A stretch of 64,000 nucleotides of DNA from a bacterium (GCA_021108215.1 JAIORK010000001.1:1-64000); one strand, 5' to 3'. Numbered from the stretch's first letter, positions 9,488-17,322 are shown. The notes: a model not told the origin generated them from the sequence alone. A program made the numbers and translations.

Positions 9488-9656
9488 CACAGATTACTCA
9501 GATTTCGCAGATTAAAAAATTAAAACCATTAAAGATCAAAATATTTTTTAGGGTTAAAAGCGTAAAGAAAATAACTCTATTTATTTTTAAATTTATGTAA
9601 TCTGCCGGTCCTGCGAATCAGATGATTTACTATCAGGGAGCAGGGCGTAATCTGTG
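9488..9656. repeat. Palindromic element, CAGATTA class, with interrupted right arm (copy F)
   Basis: Left arm steps are CAGATTA-CT, CAGATTT-CG and CAGATTA from 9488. The innermost step pairs with TAATCTGC at 9598-9605 and the outermost with GTAATCTGTG at 9647-9656. Between the two right-arm parts lie about 41 unrelated bases where one 9-base step is expected. The middle has the agggttaaaagcgtaaa core. Confidence 0.7.
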
Positions 9657-9658
9657 GA

Positions 9659-10684
9659 TTAAGCTTTTTTGGTTTGGAGGGTTTGGGTCATTTTGACATC
9701 AAAGCATTTCTCTGCCAGGCCGAGTAATTTTGTGTATTCCCATGAACCCTGGTCAGTCAATGTGTTGGCAGATGCTTGAGGAATGGCGGGCAGTCCTAAA
9801 TGTGCGCCGCTGATGGCACCGGCCATGGCTGCGGTGGTATCCACATCGCCGCCCACACTGATCGCGGTGCACAGGGTCTGCCAATAGTCATCCGGTGATT
9901 TTAAAAATGCATACAAACTCCAGAGTACACTGCTGGTGACAAAGGGAGAAATTCCCTGCCAGGTTTGCTCGTATTCCGGCAAGACTCCTGTTTGGGAAAT
10001 AATCAAGAGCGCTTCGCTCAAAGGCAGGATGAGCCAGTCCGGCAGGGTGAGGATACTTTCCGCTAAAATGGGATCATAAGGCCGTACCCACAGGCTGAGT
10101 TGTTTTAAAAAGGGTTCCATGATAATTTCCGGGGTCTGCATGGCAAGACCCACCGCGCCGCCAAGCGCAATGGCGCCGGCAATACACCGGTTATCCTGGT
10201 GGGTGATGCGGCTTTGGTTTTCAGCAGCGATTTGCATCTGGTCGGGATCATCAAAGAATAACAGTCCCAAGGGTGCCGCGCGGACCGTGCTGCCGTTTCC
10301 CGCCGCCGGTGCCAGGGTTCCGGTCTGGGTCCAGGAAAAACCCCGGACCAACCGCCGTATCGCCGCTTCAGTTGATTTTCCAAATCCGATTAATTTTTTA
10401 AATTGGTAAAGTGTTGCGATCCGGTGGGCAAAGTCAGCGGGATCAAATTTTTGACAGTGGAGATAGCTGATCATCAGTTCGCGGGATAACTGACCATCAT
10501 CACTGTATTGTCCGAAAGGATAGGGGAAATGGGTCCATTCACCTGTGCGGCCGGTGAGCAGGATGTCCTGAGTATAACGCTGACAGATTACAGTCGGGTA
10601 CCCTTCGGCAGGATAGCCGACGGCATCACCCAAACACAGACCGATCAGACACCCTTGAAACTGATCTTTGCGCGGTAGGGTCAT
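9659..10684 (-). CDS. ADP-ribosylglycohydrolase, DraG family
   Basis: 341 residues. The N-terminal FQGCLIGLCLGDAVGYPAEG, then QYSDDGQLSRELM and the late GGDVDTTAAMAGAISGAHLG are the three conserved blocks of the DraG/ARH fold; their Asp residues bind the two Mg ions. The family removes ADP-ribose from proteins (Arg-linked, as in nitrogenase reductase) or from other acceptors. The first Asp block is SDDGQ, where the more usual text is TDDT, so the metal site may differ slightly. The RBS AAGGAAC precedes the ATG. No DraT-like transferase or nitrogenase gene is in the window, so the substrate is unknown. It is transcribed alone, against the importer genes. Confidence 0.85.
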   Translation of the reverse strand: MTLPRKDQFQGCLIGLCLGDAVGYPAEGYPTVICQRYTQDILLTGRTGEWTHFPYPFGQYSDDGQLSRELMISYLHCQKFDPADFAHRIATLYQFKKLIGFGKSTEAAIRRLVRGFSWTQTGTLAPAAGNGSTVRAAPLGLLFFDDPDQMQIAAENQSRITHQDNRCIAGAIALGGAVGLAMQTPEIIMEPFLKQLSLWVRPYDPILAESILTLPDWLILPLSEALLIISQTGVLPEYEQTWQGISPFVTSSVLWSLYAFLKSPDDYWQTLCTAISVGGDVDTTAAMAGAISGAHLGLPAIPQASANTLTDQGSWEYTKLLGLAEKCFDVKMTQTLQTKKA

Positions 10685-10818
10685 AGTAGGTTCCTTTACA
10701 TGAATAGTTTCCTGCTTTTATAGTCGTCACAATTCAAGGAAAACTGATGGGGAAATGAAATTATTGCCGTTCCGTATTTTGTCCTTTGGCAGCTCACGCG
10801 ATCAATTGTTTGATCAGG

Positions 10819-10856
10819 CGCCAGTAGGGAATGGTCGCGACCATTCCCTACTGGCG
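10819..10856. repeat. 38-bp perfect palindrome (TAGGG type)
   Basis: CGCCAGTAGGGAATGGTCG followed by its exact reverse complement, with no loop. The GTAGGG entry links it to the shorter palindromes at 5866, 34240 and 38555. It would form a cruciform in DNA, or a very stable hairpin if transcribed from either side. Confidence 0.9.
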
Positions 10857-10901
10857 GTTGAGACCTGTGTGCATTGTTTCACTCCTGTGCTGCAAAGGGG
10901 C

Positions 10902-10991
10902 TTTATCGTGCCGGCGCGAACACAATGGGCAGCCTGCCCGGCGTACTTGTCCGGCGCATGCCGGATGCCGGGTAAGCCTGTGGATTTTTAT
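10902..10991. repeat. Interspersed repeat R2, copy 1
   Basis: Begins TTTATCGTGCCGGCGCGAAC, continues ACAATGGGCAGCCTGCCCGG, and ends GGTAAGCCTGTGGATTTTTA. Nearly the same text occurs at 40616-40691, and derived copies at 17364-17482 and 51991-52030. GGGCAGCCTGCCC is itself a hairpin. Confidence 0.85.
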
Positions 10992-10997
10992 TAGTGG

Positions 10998-11690
10998 TTA
11001 GCTTTGGTTTTGAGTTTTTCCAGGGAAATTAAGTTTGGCAAAATCAATCGCCGGGATGGCATCGGTTTTCTCCACTTGGGGCATGTCGATCAGGGGAATC
11101 CGGGGATAGCGTGTTTGGAATAATTTTCTGGAATCATCCGTGATTTTAGGTGCAGTGGTATTTGCCAGATTGTAGACCATGCCGATCACAGTGATATTGC
11201 GGGATAAAAGTGCTTCCAAGGTTAGCAAGGTATGGTTGATGCTGCCTAACCGGGGAGAGGTGACCACCAGGACCGGAAGGTTTCGTGCTGCGACAAAATC
11301 CAGCATGGTACAGTCAGGTGTGATAGGGACCTGGATGCCGCCGGCACCTTCTAACAGGATGGTCTCATAAACTTGTCCGAGACGTTCCAGATGGGTGTCA
11401 ATTACGGAACAATCAATGCTGCGGTTTTCCTGGGCGGCGGCCAGGTGGGGTGAGGCCGGCAGGGAAAAAACATAGGGGCAGGTGGTACCGTCCCGGTCCA
11501 GGTCATGTAGCGGCACCTGCATCAGCTTGCGGTGCAGTTGAATATCTTCGCTGATGCCGCGACATCCGGTCTGGACTAATTTGGCAGTGATCACGGTTTG
11601 GCCATGATTTATGAGATGGTTTGCCCAGGCGCCGGTGGCATAAGTTTTGCCCACGCCGGTATCAATGCCGGTTATGAAACAGGTTACCAT
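10998..11690 (-). CDS. bioD: Dethiobiotin synthetase
   Basis: 230 residues from the ATG at 11690, chosen because AGAGG lies just upstream and MVTCFITGIDTGVGKTYATG starts at the P-loop as in the family. Upstream in-frame codons would only overlap bioC further. The P-loop G8-x(6)-K15-T16, the TAKLVQTGC block and LLEGAGGIQVPI mark BioD, which uses ATP and CO2 to close the ureido ring of dethiobiotin from DAPA. It is the last gene of the leftward biotin cluster and overlaps bioC by 7 bases, which suggests translational coupling. The length is normal. Confidence 0.93.
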   Translation of the reverse strand: MVTCFITGIDTGVGKTYATGAWANHLINHGQTVITAKLVQTGCRGISEDIQLHRKLMQVPLHDLDRDGTTCPYVFSLPASPHLAAAQENRSIDCSVIDTHLERLGQVYETILLEGAGGIQVPITPDCTMLDFVAARNLPVLVVTSPRLGSINHTLLTLEALLSRNITVIGMVYNLANTTAPKITDDSRKLFQTRYPRIPLIDMPQVEKTDAIPAIDFAKLNFPGKTQNQS

Positions 11691-12439
11691 TTTTTCCTCT
11701 GCAAAATGAAATACATGGGATGGTAAGTCAGACAAACACCCTTTTCACTCCCGAAGCGTAATGCATACTGTGACAACAGTTTGTTGAGCTGTGATTTTGA
11801 CCAGATTTGTTTGGACAAGCTATTGACGCCGGTGGCACGAAGATGACGGAGCATAGACAGGGCATCGGGAAAATGGAGACTGTGGTGTTCCTCGGAAACG
11901 GCCAGGGCATTAAACCAGGGGGCTGTCATTTTTTTTATTTCTTTCAAGGCGGGATAGTCGAGACTTAGCCGGGTTAAGGCTGCCAATTCCTTAAGATTTT
12001 CCGGACCAAAGGTGCTAAAGGCCAGCCAACCGCCGGGCCGGATCAGCAAAGCGAGTTTTTCCAGCAGGGCCTGGATATTTTTCAGCCACTGGAAGGCTGC
12101 GTTGGAAACCACCAGGTCCAGATTGTCGGGCAGCGCCGGCATGGTTTCAATGTCGCCGGCTAGAAAGTGTTGCCGGGTGGCATTGAAACGGGTTCCGGGG
12201 TTCAGGCTGCCGGCGATCAGGTCGTTGGCAAAATAGCGGCGGCTGCGAAATTGTGCTGCCAGTCTTTTTGTGAGAAGCCCGGTACCGCAGCCGATCTCCA
12301 AAATATTTTCGAAATGGTTGTGCGGCAGATGTCTGAGATCGTTGAGCAGGGTGTCTGCCATGCGGGTTTGCATGATCGCATGGGTATCATAGGCTGCCTG
12401 GGATTTCTGAAAACACCGCCGGATATGATTTTTATTCAT
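11684..12439 (-). CDS. bioC: Malonyl-ACP O-methyltransferase
   Basis: 251 residues from the ATG at 12439. The start fits the family N-terminus MNKNHIRRCFQKSQAAYDTHA and overlaps the bioG stop (ATGAATAA). The SAM-binding glycine motif is ILEIGCGTGLLTKRL at residues ~46-60, followed by DLVVSNAAFQWL, the BioC hallmark around the active site. The enzyme methylates malonyl-ACP so that fatty-acid synthesis can build the pimeloyl chain; BioG removes the methyl group later. The tight overlaps on both sides show one operon bioG-bioC-bioD. Confidence 0.92.
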   Translation of the reverse strand: MNKNHIRRCFQKSQAAYDTHAIMQTRMADTLLNDLRHLPHNHFENILEIGCGTGLLTKRLAAQFRSRRYFANDLIAGSLNPGTRFNATRQHFLAGDIETMPALPDNLDLVVSNAAFQWLKNIQALLEKLALLIRPGGWLAFSTFGPENLKELAALTRLSLDYPALKEIKKMTAPWFNALAVSEEHHSLHFPDALSMLRHLRATGVNSLSKQIWSKSQLNKLLSQYALRFGSEKGVCLTYHPMYFILQRKKW

Positions 12440-13112
12440 GACTAATGTGGACAAGAATATCCTCCCACTGGTCCCAGAAATAAAACGGGAAATGACCGGC
12501 ACGGATGATACGGCAGGTACTCTGGTTTTTCCAAAATTTCATTTGATGATTGGAGGGGATGATGATATCGAAATTACTGATTAGAGCTGTATCGAATCCC
12601 ATATATTCTTCATCATCTGTTGCTAAAACAGCGCGCTGGAGCATCGCGAGCTCATTACGCACGGCATCGAAGCTGCGCTGGGGTGCATTTTTGAAAAAAC
12701 GCTCAGCATGCGGGTCCTCTAAAAACATATTACTGTAAAAACGCCGGCATGTCCGGGGGGTGAGGTTTTTTAAAGTTGCTTCGAAAATGGCAGGTGTGAT
12801 GCCGTAGCGCGTATGAATAGGCTGCAAGGTGCCGTTGATTGCCAAAGAGAAGACCGTTCGGTCCGGGAGAATGTCTTTGATGCTTTGGCAGACCCAAACG
12901 CCAAAGGACCAGGCCATGACATAAACTTCGTGATAGGCTTTAAAGATTTTGGCCAGTTCCCGGGGTGGTGTGAGATCACGGTAATCATACAGCATGAGGA
13001 CATCATAGCGATCACTGGTTAAATAGCGGAAGGGAGCGGCATCCATTCCCCAGCCATTGACAAAGAGCAGCAGTTTTTCTTTTTTGGTTTGAATCAGCCA
13101 GGTGCTCTGCAT
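12432..13112 (-). CDS. bioG: Pimeloyl-ACP methyl ester esterase, BioG type
   Basis: 226 residues. The N-terminal LLLFVNGWGMDAAPFRYL, then LMLYDYRDL and VYVMAWSFGVWVCQ match BioG (DUF452), one of several non-homologous replacements for BioH. The nucleophile Ser is S69 in AWSFG and the likely catalytic His is H207 in AGHFPF. It hydrolyses the methyl ester of pimeloyl-ACP, ending chain extension and releasing the BioF substrate. AGGAG precedes the ATG and the stop of bioF is only 9 bases upstream. The 8-base overlap with bioC is consistent with the common bioG-bioC arrangement, where the two are sometimes fused. Confidence 0.9.
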   Translation of the reverse strand: MQSTWLIQTKKEKLLLFVNGWGMDAAPFRYLTSDRYDVLMLYDYRDLTPPRELAKIFKAYHEVYVMAWSFGVWVCQSIKDILPDRTVFSLAINGTLQPIHTRYGITPAIFEATLKNLTPRTCRRFYSNMFLEDPHAERFFKNAPQRSFDAVRNELAMLQRAVLATDDEEYMGFDTALISNFDIIIPSNHQMKFWKNQSTCRIIRAGHFPFYFWDQWEDILVHISHE

Positions 13113-13121
13113 GGTTGTCTC

Positions 13122-14312
13122 CTAAGTAATTTGAGTGTTGTCACGGTTGAGTGCGGACAGAATCGTTTGCGGTAAAGCGCTCAAATCGTCAGGCGTCATG
13201 GCGGCGGATAGCGAAAGGCGTAAGCGGGCGGACCCTGCCGGTACGGTGGGCGGCCGGATGGCATAGAGCAGATATCCCTGAGATTGTAAGGTTTCGGCGG
13301 CACGCAGCGCCTGACTGCTTTTATGGATCATGATGGGCAGGAGATGACTGTTTCCCAGGGTATGCAGTCCCTGGGATTGGAGGGCCAAACGCAACCGGGT
13401 GTGCAGTGTGTGCAGGTGCTCCCGCACGGTGTGCATTTTCGGGATGCGTTCCAGGAGATAATGGACCCAGCGAACCAGCAAAGGCGGCAGGGCGGTGGTG
13501 AAGATAAAAGGTCGCATGGTATTGATTAAATAATCAACCACCACCCGGTCGGTCACCACAAAGGCACCCAGTGCAGCCAGAGCTTTGCCAAAGGTGCCGA
13601 CAATAAAATCAACCTCATCAATACACTGTTGGGCCTCACATTCACCCAGCCCCAGCCTGCCAATCACCCCGAAGGCATGGGCTTCATCCACATACAATCG
13701 GGCATTGTAGCGGGATTTGAGTGCGCATAATGTTTTCAGATCAGCTTTGTCGCCATCCATGCTAAAGATACTCTCTGTGACAATTACGGCTTGCTTGAAT
13801 TGGGAACGATACTTTTGGAGCAAGGTTTCCAGATGCGGGGTGTCGCAGTGGTTGTAACGCAGCAGTTTGGCACCGGAAAGCCGGATACCGTCAATTAAAC
13901 TGGCATGATTCATCCGGTCGGAAAAGACACCGTCACCCGGCCCGAGCAAGCTGGGTAGGATTCCCAGGTTGGCATGATAGCCGGAATTGAAAACCAGGGC
14001 AGCCTCGCGCTTGAAAAGCGCGACCAGCATTTCTTCCACGGCAGTATAGGCAGTATGATTGCCGCTCAAAAGCCGGGAACCGGATGCACCCAGACTTTCG
14101 AACTTCTGTGTTGCCATAAAATTTTTCTGTAACCGGTTGTCGGTTGCCAGACCGAGGTAGTCATTGGAAGAGAGGTTGAGATATTTTTTGTTTTTTTGCC
14201 AGATGAAGGCACCTTCGCGTTTTTCACTGGGATGCAGTTTGCGAAGCGTGGCTGTCGCTTCCCGGTCCGCCAGAGAAGCTTCCAATTCAGGATAGGTGCG
14301 AGTATTCGTCAT
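13122..14312 (-). CDS. bioF: 8-amino-7-oxononanoate synthase
   Basis: 396 residues. Features of the PLP-dependent alpha-oxoamine synthases are NLSSNDYLGLATD near residue 46, the HASLIDGIRLSGA block, VDEAHAFGVIG around residue 210 and the PLP lysine K243 in VGTFGKALAALG. It condenses pimeloyl-ACP with L-alanine to give KAPA. Its ATG overlaps the bioA stop by 4 bases (14309-14312). The length and motifs are complete. Confidence 0.95.
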   Translation of the reverse strand: MTNTRTYPELEASLADREATATLRKLHPSEKREGAFIWQKNKKYLNLSSNDYLGLATDNRLQKNFMATQKFESLGASGSRLLSGNHTAYTAVEEMLVALFKREAALVFNSGYHANLGILPSLLGPGDGVFSDRMNHASLIDGIRLSGAKLLRYNHCDTPHLETLLQKYRSQFKQAVIVTESIFSMDGDKADLKTLCALKSRYNARLYVDEAHAFGVIGRLGLGECEAQQCIDEVDFIVGTFGKALAALGAFVVTDRVVVDYLINTMRPFIFTTALPPLLVRWVHYLLERIPKMHTVREHLHTLHTRLRLALQSQGLHTLGNSHLLPIMIHKSSQALRAAETLQSQGYLLYAIRPPTVPAGSARLRLSLSAAMTPDDLSALPQTILSALNRDNTQIT

Positions 14313-15703
14313 TGGCCGGCTTGCTCCCGGATTCGGGCGATCACAATTTTGAGTGTGTCCCGGCTTTTGGAGAGAATCGTATCCACATCCTCTTTTGTCA
14401 CCACCAGGGGCAGGAACCAGTAAATTGTATTGTCCAGCGGCCTAAGTAGAAGATTGTTCTTTAGGGATTCGAGGTAGATTTGAAATCCAATTTTATCTTT
14501 TTCATCAAACGCGAGCTGGTCCTTGCGGCTGCGCACAATATCCACTGCGCCGATAAATCCGAGATAACGGATGTCGCCGATAAAATCAAAATCCGCCATT
14601 TGCCGGAGCTGGCTGTGGAAATAGGCCAGGACTTCGGATTGGCTCTGAGGGAGGGAGTTTTTTTCAAAAAGTTTTAAATTTTCAATGGCTGCGGAGCAGG
14701 CCAACGGATTGGCGGTATAAGTATGTCCGTGAAAGAAAGTCTTGCCGGCGGCGTCATCACTATAGAATGCCTGGAAGATGGTTTCCGTGGTGACGGTCAA
14801 TGCCAGGGGAAGGTAACCTGCGGTCAGTCCCTTGGACATACAGAGAATATCCGGCACCACCCCGGCCTGCTCATACGCGAACATCGTGCCGGTCCGGCCA
14901 AAACCGGTAGCTACCTCATCAAATATCAAAAGTACGTTATGCGCTTGGGTTAGGGCGCGTAGCTTCTGCAAATATTCCGGAGGATAAAAGGAGATGCCGG
15001 CTGCACCTTGCATAAGCGGTTCCACGATCACAGCCGCAATGTGTGTATGCTCTTTTTCAATCAATTGTTGCATGGCGTCAAAGCATTCCAGCTGACAGCC
15101 GGTTTCCCGGGCATCAAACGTAAATTCGCTTTGACGATGTGGACAGGCCCGGCAATTTGGTGAGGGTGATTGAAAGGATTTGAAACGCAAGGGGGCATAA
15201 AGTTTATGGTACAGGGCGACACCGCCCACGCTCATGGCACCGGCGGTGTCGCCGTGATAGGCATTTTCCAGAAAAACAAACCGGGTTTTGTTTTTGTTTC
15301 CACGGTTTTGCCAATATTGAAATGCCATTTTGAGTGCCACTTCATTGCTGGTCGCGCCATTATCAGAGAAAAAGAAGCGGCGTAAGGCAGGGTTGAGCAT
15401 GGCCTGGAGGCGATCAATCAATTCGGCGGCCGGGGGATGGGTTATCCCGGCGAACAATGTATGCGCCAGCTGGTTGAGCTGTTGTGAGATGCCTTGATTT
15501 AGGTAAGGATTGCCATGCCCATGCACATTGCACCACCACGAAGCAATGGTGTCATAATATTCAGTGCCATCGGCATCATAGAGTTTGACCCCCCGGCCGC
15601 TGACCATGACAATCGGATCACGGTCGGCATAATCTTTCATCTGGGTGTAAGGATGCCAGATATGCGCCCGATCCACAGCTAGGGTTTTCTCTTTGTCGTA
15701 CAT
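14309..15703 (-). CDS. bioA: Adenosylmethionine-8-amino-7-oxononanoate aminotransferase
   Basis: 464 residues. The start HIWHPYTQMKDY and SWWCNVHGHGNPYLNQ identify BioA within class III aminotransferases. FDEVATGFGRTG (Asp binding PLP) and the PLP lysine K291 in CMSKGLTAGYLPLA are present. It converts KAPA to DAPA with SAM as amino donor. A Cys cluster, CRAC (184-187) and CQLEC (203-207), lies in the insertion typical of one BioA branch and might bind a metal (inference). AGGAG precedes the ATG. The 195-base gap to bioB is filled by a palindromic element, so bioA may be read through from bioB or have its own promoter. Confidence 0.95.
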   Translation of the reverse strand: MYDKEKTLAVDRAHIWHPYTQMKDYADRDPIVMVSGRGVKLYDADGTEYYDTIASWWCNVHGHGNPYLNQGISQQLNQLAHTLFAGITHPPAAELIDRLQAMLNPALRRFFFSDNGATSNEVALKMAFQYWQNRGNKNKTRFVFLENAYHGDTAGAMSVGGVALYHKLYAPLRFKSFQSPSPNCRACPHRQSEFTFDARETGCQLECFDAMQQLIEKEHTHIAAVIVEPLMQGAAGISFYPPEYLQKLRALTQAHNVLLIFDEVATGFGRTGTMFAYEQAGVVPDILCMSKGLTAGYLPLALTVTTETIFQAFYSDDAAGKTFFHGHTYTANPLACSAAIENLKLFEKNSLPQSQSEVLAYFHSQLRQMADFDFIGDIRYLGFIGAVDIVRSRKDQLAFDEKDKIGFQIYLESLKNNLLLRPLDNTIYWFLPLVVTKEDVDTILSKSRDTLKIVIARIREQAGQ

Positions 15704-15736
15704 ACTAAACTCCTAAAGCATTCAAAAATAGATATC

Positions 15737-15875
15737 ACCACGGAGGCCACGGAGATCACGGAGAAAATCAAAAGTAAACCAGGGTTAAGAGCATATATAT
15801 ATAATTTTTGAAAAGTTTTTACCCCAATATTTTTTAGCTTTTATCCTTCTCCGTGAGCTCCGTGGCCTCCGTGGT
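15737..15875. repeat. Palindromic element, CACGGAG class (copy A)
   Basis: Arms 15738-15765 and 15847-15874 match with 1 mismatch in 28. The arm is CCACGGAG-GC, CACGGAG-AT, CACGGAG, i.e. a 9-base step. The AT-rich middle has the core agggttaagagcat. It lies between bioB and bioA. Confidence 0.9.
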
Positions 15876-15898
15876 AAAAATCTTCTAAGTAGTTGCGA

Positions 15899-16906
15899 TT
15901 AAAAGTATTTTAGTTCTTTGATCAGGGCTTCATCTTCCTTTGTTTCCCGGCCCCGGGTGGTCAGGTACCCGCCGGTGAGCAGTCCGTTGGCACCAGCCAG
16001 CATGAGCAATCCCTGGAAATCTTTCATCCGTGTCTCCCGTCCAGCGGCAAATTTGATGGTTTTCATAGGATGGATTAGACGGAAGATCGCAAAGGTCTTG
16101 GCAATATCCGCAGCAGGGACCAGAGGTTGGTTTTCCAGCGCAGTCCCGGGAATCGGGATCAGGACATTGAGCGGGATTACATCCACATCCAGCTCTTTGA
16201 GTGCATAGCCCATGGCAATACGGTCTTCCATACTCTCGCCCAAGCCGATGATACCGCCCACGCAGGTTTTGATGTTGTGCTCAGCCAGCAAGCGGATGGT
16301 TTCCATCCGGGTTTCGATGGACTGGGTGGTGCTGACCAGCTCAGCATAGCGTTGGGGTACGACCTGGAGATTGATATTGTAATGCGCAATCCCAACCTTG
16401 GCCAGGGCAGCTGCGGTTTCAGCTGTTAGCGTTCCTAACGAGGCACAGACATTGAGCGTTGGATATTTTTCATGGATCGCCTGGATGGCATCAATGATTT
16501 TTTGGAATTCAGCATCTATTTTATGAAAACCTGTTCCACTGGTCACGATGCCAAAGCTTTTCGCATCATTTTCAAATGCCTGTTTTGCATCAGCCAGGAT
16601 TTTATCCTGAGATGTCAGGGCATAGGTCTCAATTTCAGCTGTATGATGACTTGACTGAGCGCAAAATTTGCAGTCCTCGGCGCAAGCGCCTGATTTGGCA
16701 TTCATGATGGTGCAAGCATGGAAATCAGCGGTGAATTTACCGCGTACTTTATTGGCCAGGGAGATCAGGTCGGGAATATCATCGGCAGTCAGCTTGGCCA
16801 AACGCATGGCCAGCTCACGGGGAAGCGCACGGGCATTTAAGACCTGGTAGGCTTCCAGAACATCGGGATTGATCTGTAAAGGGACTTCTGTCTCGAACAT
16901 GGGCAT
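15899..16906 (-). CDS. bioB: Biotin synthase
   Basis: 335 residues, radical SAM. The cluster cysteines are C75, C79 and C82 in GACAEDCKFCAQSSHH, preceded by FHACTIMNAKSG as in BioB. Later blocks are the GLGESMEDRI segment and IPLNVLIPIPGTALE; the end GYLTTRGRETKEDEALI is also typical. The enzyme inserts sulfur into dethiobiotin. It is the first gene of the leftward biotin cluster. A BirA-like operator and promoter lie directly upstream, so expression should fall when biotin is plentiful. ATG codons at residues 1 and 3 are both possible starts; GAGG lies 11 bases before the first. Confidence 0.95.
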   Translation of the reverse strand: MPMFETEVPLQINPDVLEAYQVLNARALPRELAMRLAKLTADDIPDLISLANKVRGKFTADFHACTIMNAKSGACAEDCKFCAQSSHHTAEIETYALTSQDKILADAKQAFENDAKSFGIVTSGTGFHKIDAEFQKIIDAIQAIHEKYPTLNVCASLGTLTAETAAALAKVGIAHYNINLQVVPQRYAELVSTTQSIETRMETIRLLAEHNIKTCVGGIIGLGESMEDRIAMGYALKELDVDVIPLNVLIPIPGTALENQPLVPAADIAKTFAIFRLIHPMKTIKFAAGRETRMKDFQGLLMLAGANGLLTGGYLTTRGRETKEDEALIKELKYF

Positions 16907-16924
16907 TTTTAGACCTCAAGAGGA

Positions 16925-16956
16925 TTGTTTACCGTAGGCAAGGAATAGGTTGACAA
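16925..16956 (-). promoter_or_regulatory. BirA-type biotin operator
   Basis: TTGTTTACC, 14 bases, GGTTGACAA. This fits the known BirA site (TTGTAAACC, 14-15 bases, GGTTTACAA) with symmetric half sites. It covers the predicted transcription start of bioB, the classic place for repression. The birA gene is not in the window. Confidence 0.85.
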
Positions 16957-16958
16957 TG

Positions 16959-16986
16959 ATTGTACCGCGCTGATTCCCAAATGCAA
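16959..16986 (-). promoter_or_regulatory. bioB promoter
   Basis: On the minus strand TTGCAT (16986-16981), a 16-base spacer and TACAAT (16964-16959). The -10 box matches 5 of 6 consensus bases. Transcription would begin inside the BirA operator. Confidence 0.6.
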
Positions 16987-16998
16987 CAAAAAAACACG

Positions 16999-17155
16999 AT
17001 TCACCACGGAGATCACGGAGCGCACGGAGAAACCCAAAAATCCAATAGGGTTAAAATCACAAAATTAATTTTATCACTAAAGCATTTAAAATTTTTACCC
17101 TAATATTTTTTAAGTTTTATCTTTTTCCGTGCGCTCCGTGATCTCCGTGGTGAAT
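16999..17155. repeat. Palindromic element, CACGGAG class (copy B), perfect 30-bp arms
   Basis: Arms 16999-17028 and 17126-17155 are exact reverse complements over 30 bases, separated by 97 AT-rich bases. The arm reads ATTCACCACGGAG-AT-CACGGAG-CG-CACGGA. The core agggttaaaatcac and a taatattttttaa string recur in other copies. Confidence 0.92.
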
Positions 17156-17240
17156 TGTGTTTTTTTTGAAAATAATATGCATGGAATTGGAGAAAAATCA
17201 GTCATACACGATAGAACCCTTTTCTGGCGGGAAGCGGTTT

Positions 17241-17272
17241 GGGGGCCGGGCGGTTGGGCCCCCGCTTTTTTT
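17241..17272 (+). terminator. Terminator-like hairpin without an obvious gene
   Basis: GGGGGCC (17241-17247) pairs with GGCCCCC (17257-17263) and a run of seven T follows at 17266-17272. No rightward gene precedes it, so it may shield the toxin-antitoxin promoter or be left over from a lost gene. Confidence 0.5.
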
Positions 17273-17282
17273 GACGCAGGAG

Positions 17283-17322
17283 TTGACAGGATATAATAAA
17301 AGTATATACTATTAGTATATAC
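17283..17322 (+). promoter_or_regulatory. Toxin-antitoxin promoter with symmetric operator
   Basis: TTGACA at 17283-17288, a 16-base spacer and TATACT at 17305-17310. A perfect inverted repeat, GTATATACTA-T-TAGTATATAC (17302-17322), covers the -10 box. This is the usual layout for autoregulation by a ribbon-helix-helix antitoxin. The gene starts about 190 bases further on, with a repeat in between. Confidence 0.65.

Larger units (their letters stand above)
10685..10997. other. Gene-free stretch holding two repeat types
   Basis: 313 bases between two leftward genes. It contains the 38-base perfect palindrome at 10819-10856 and an interspersed repeat at 10902-10991. No protein-coding pattern is convincing. 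Confidence 0.65.

Noticed and set aside
11691-11735. 15-residue N-terminal extension of BioD
   Set aside because: The family begins near the P-loop, and a good ribosome site precedes the ATG at 11690.
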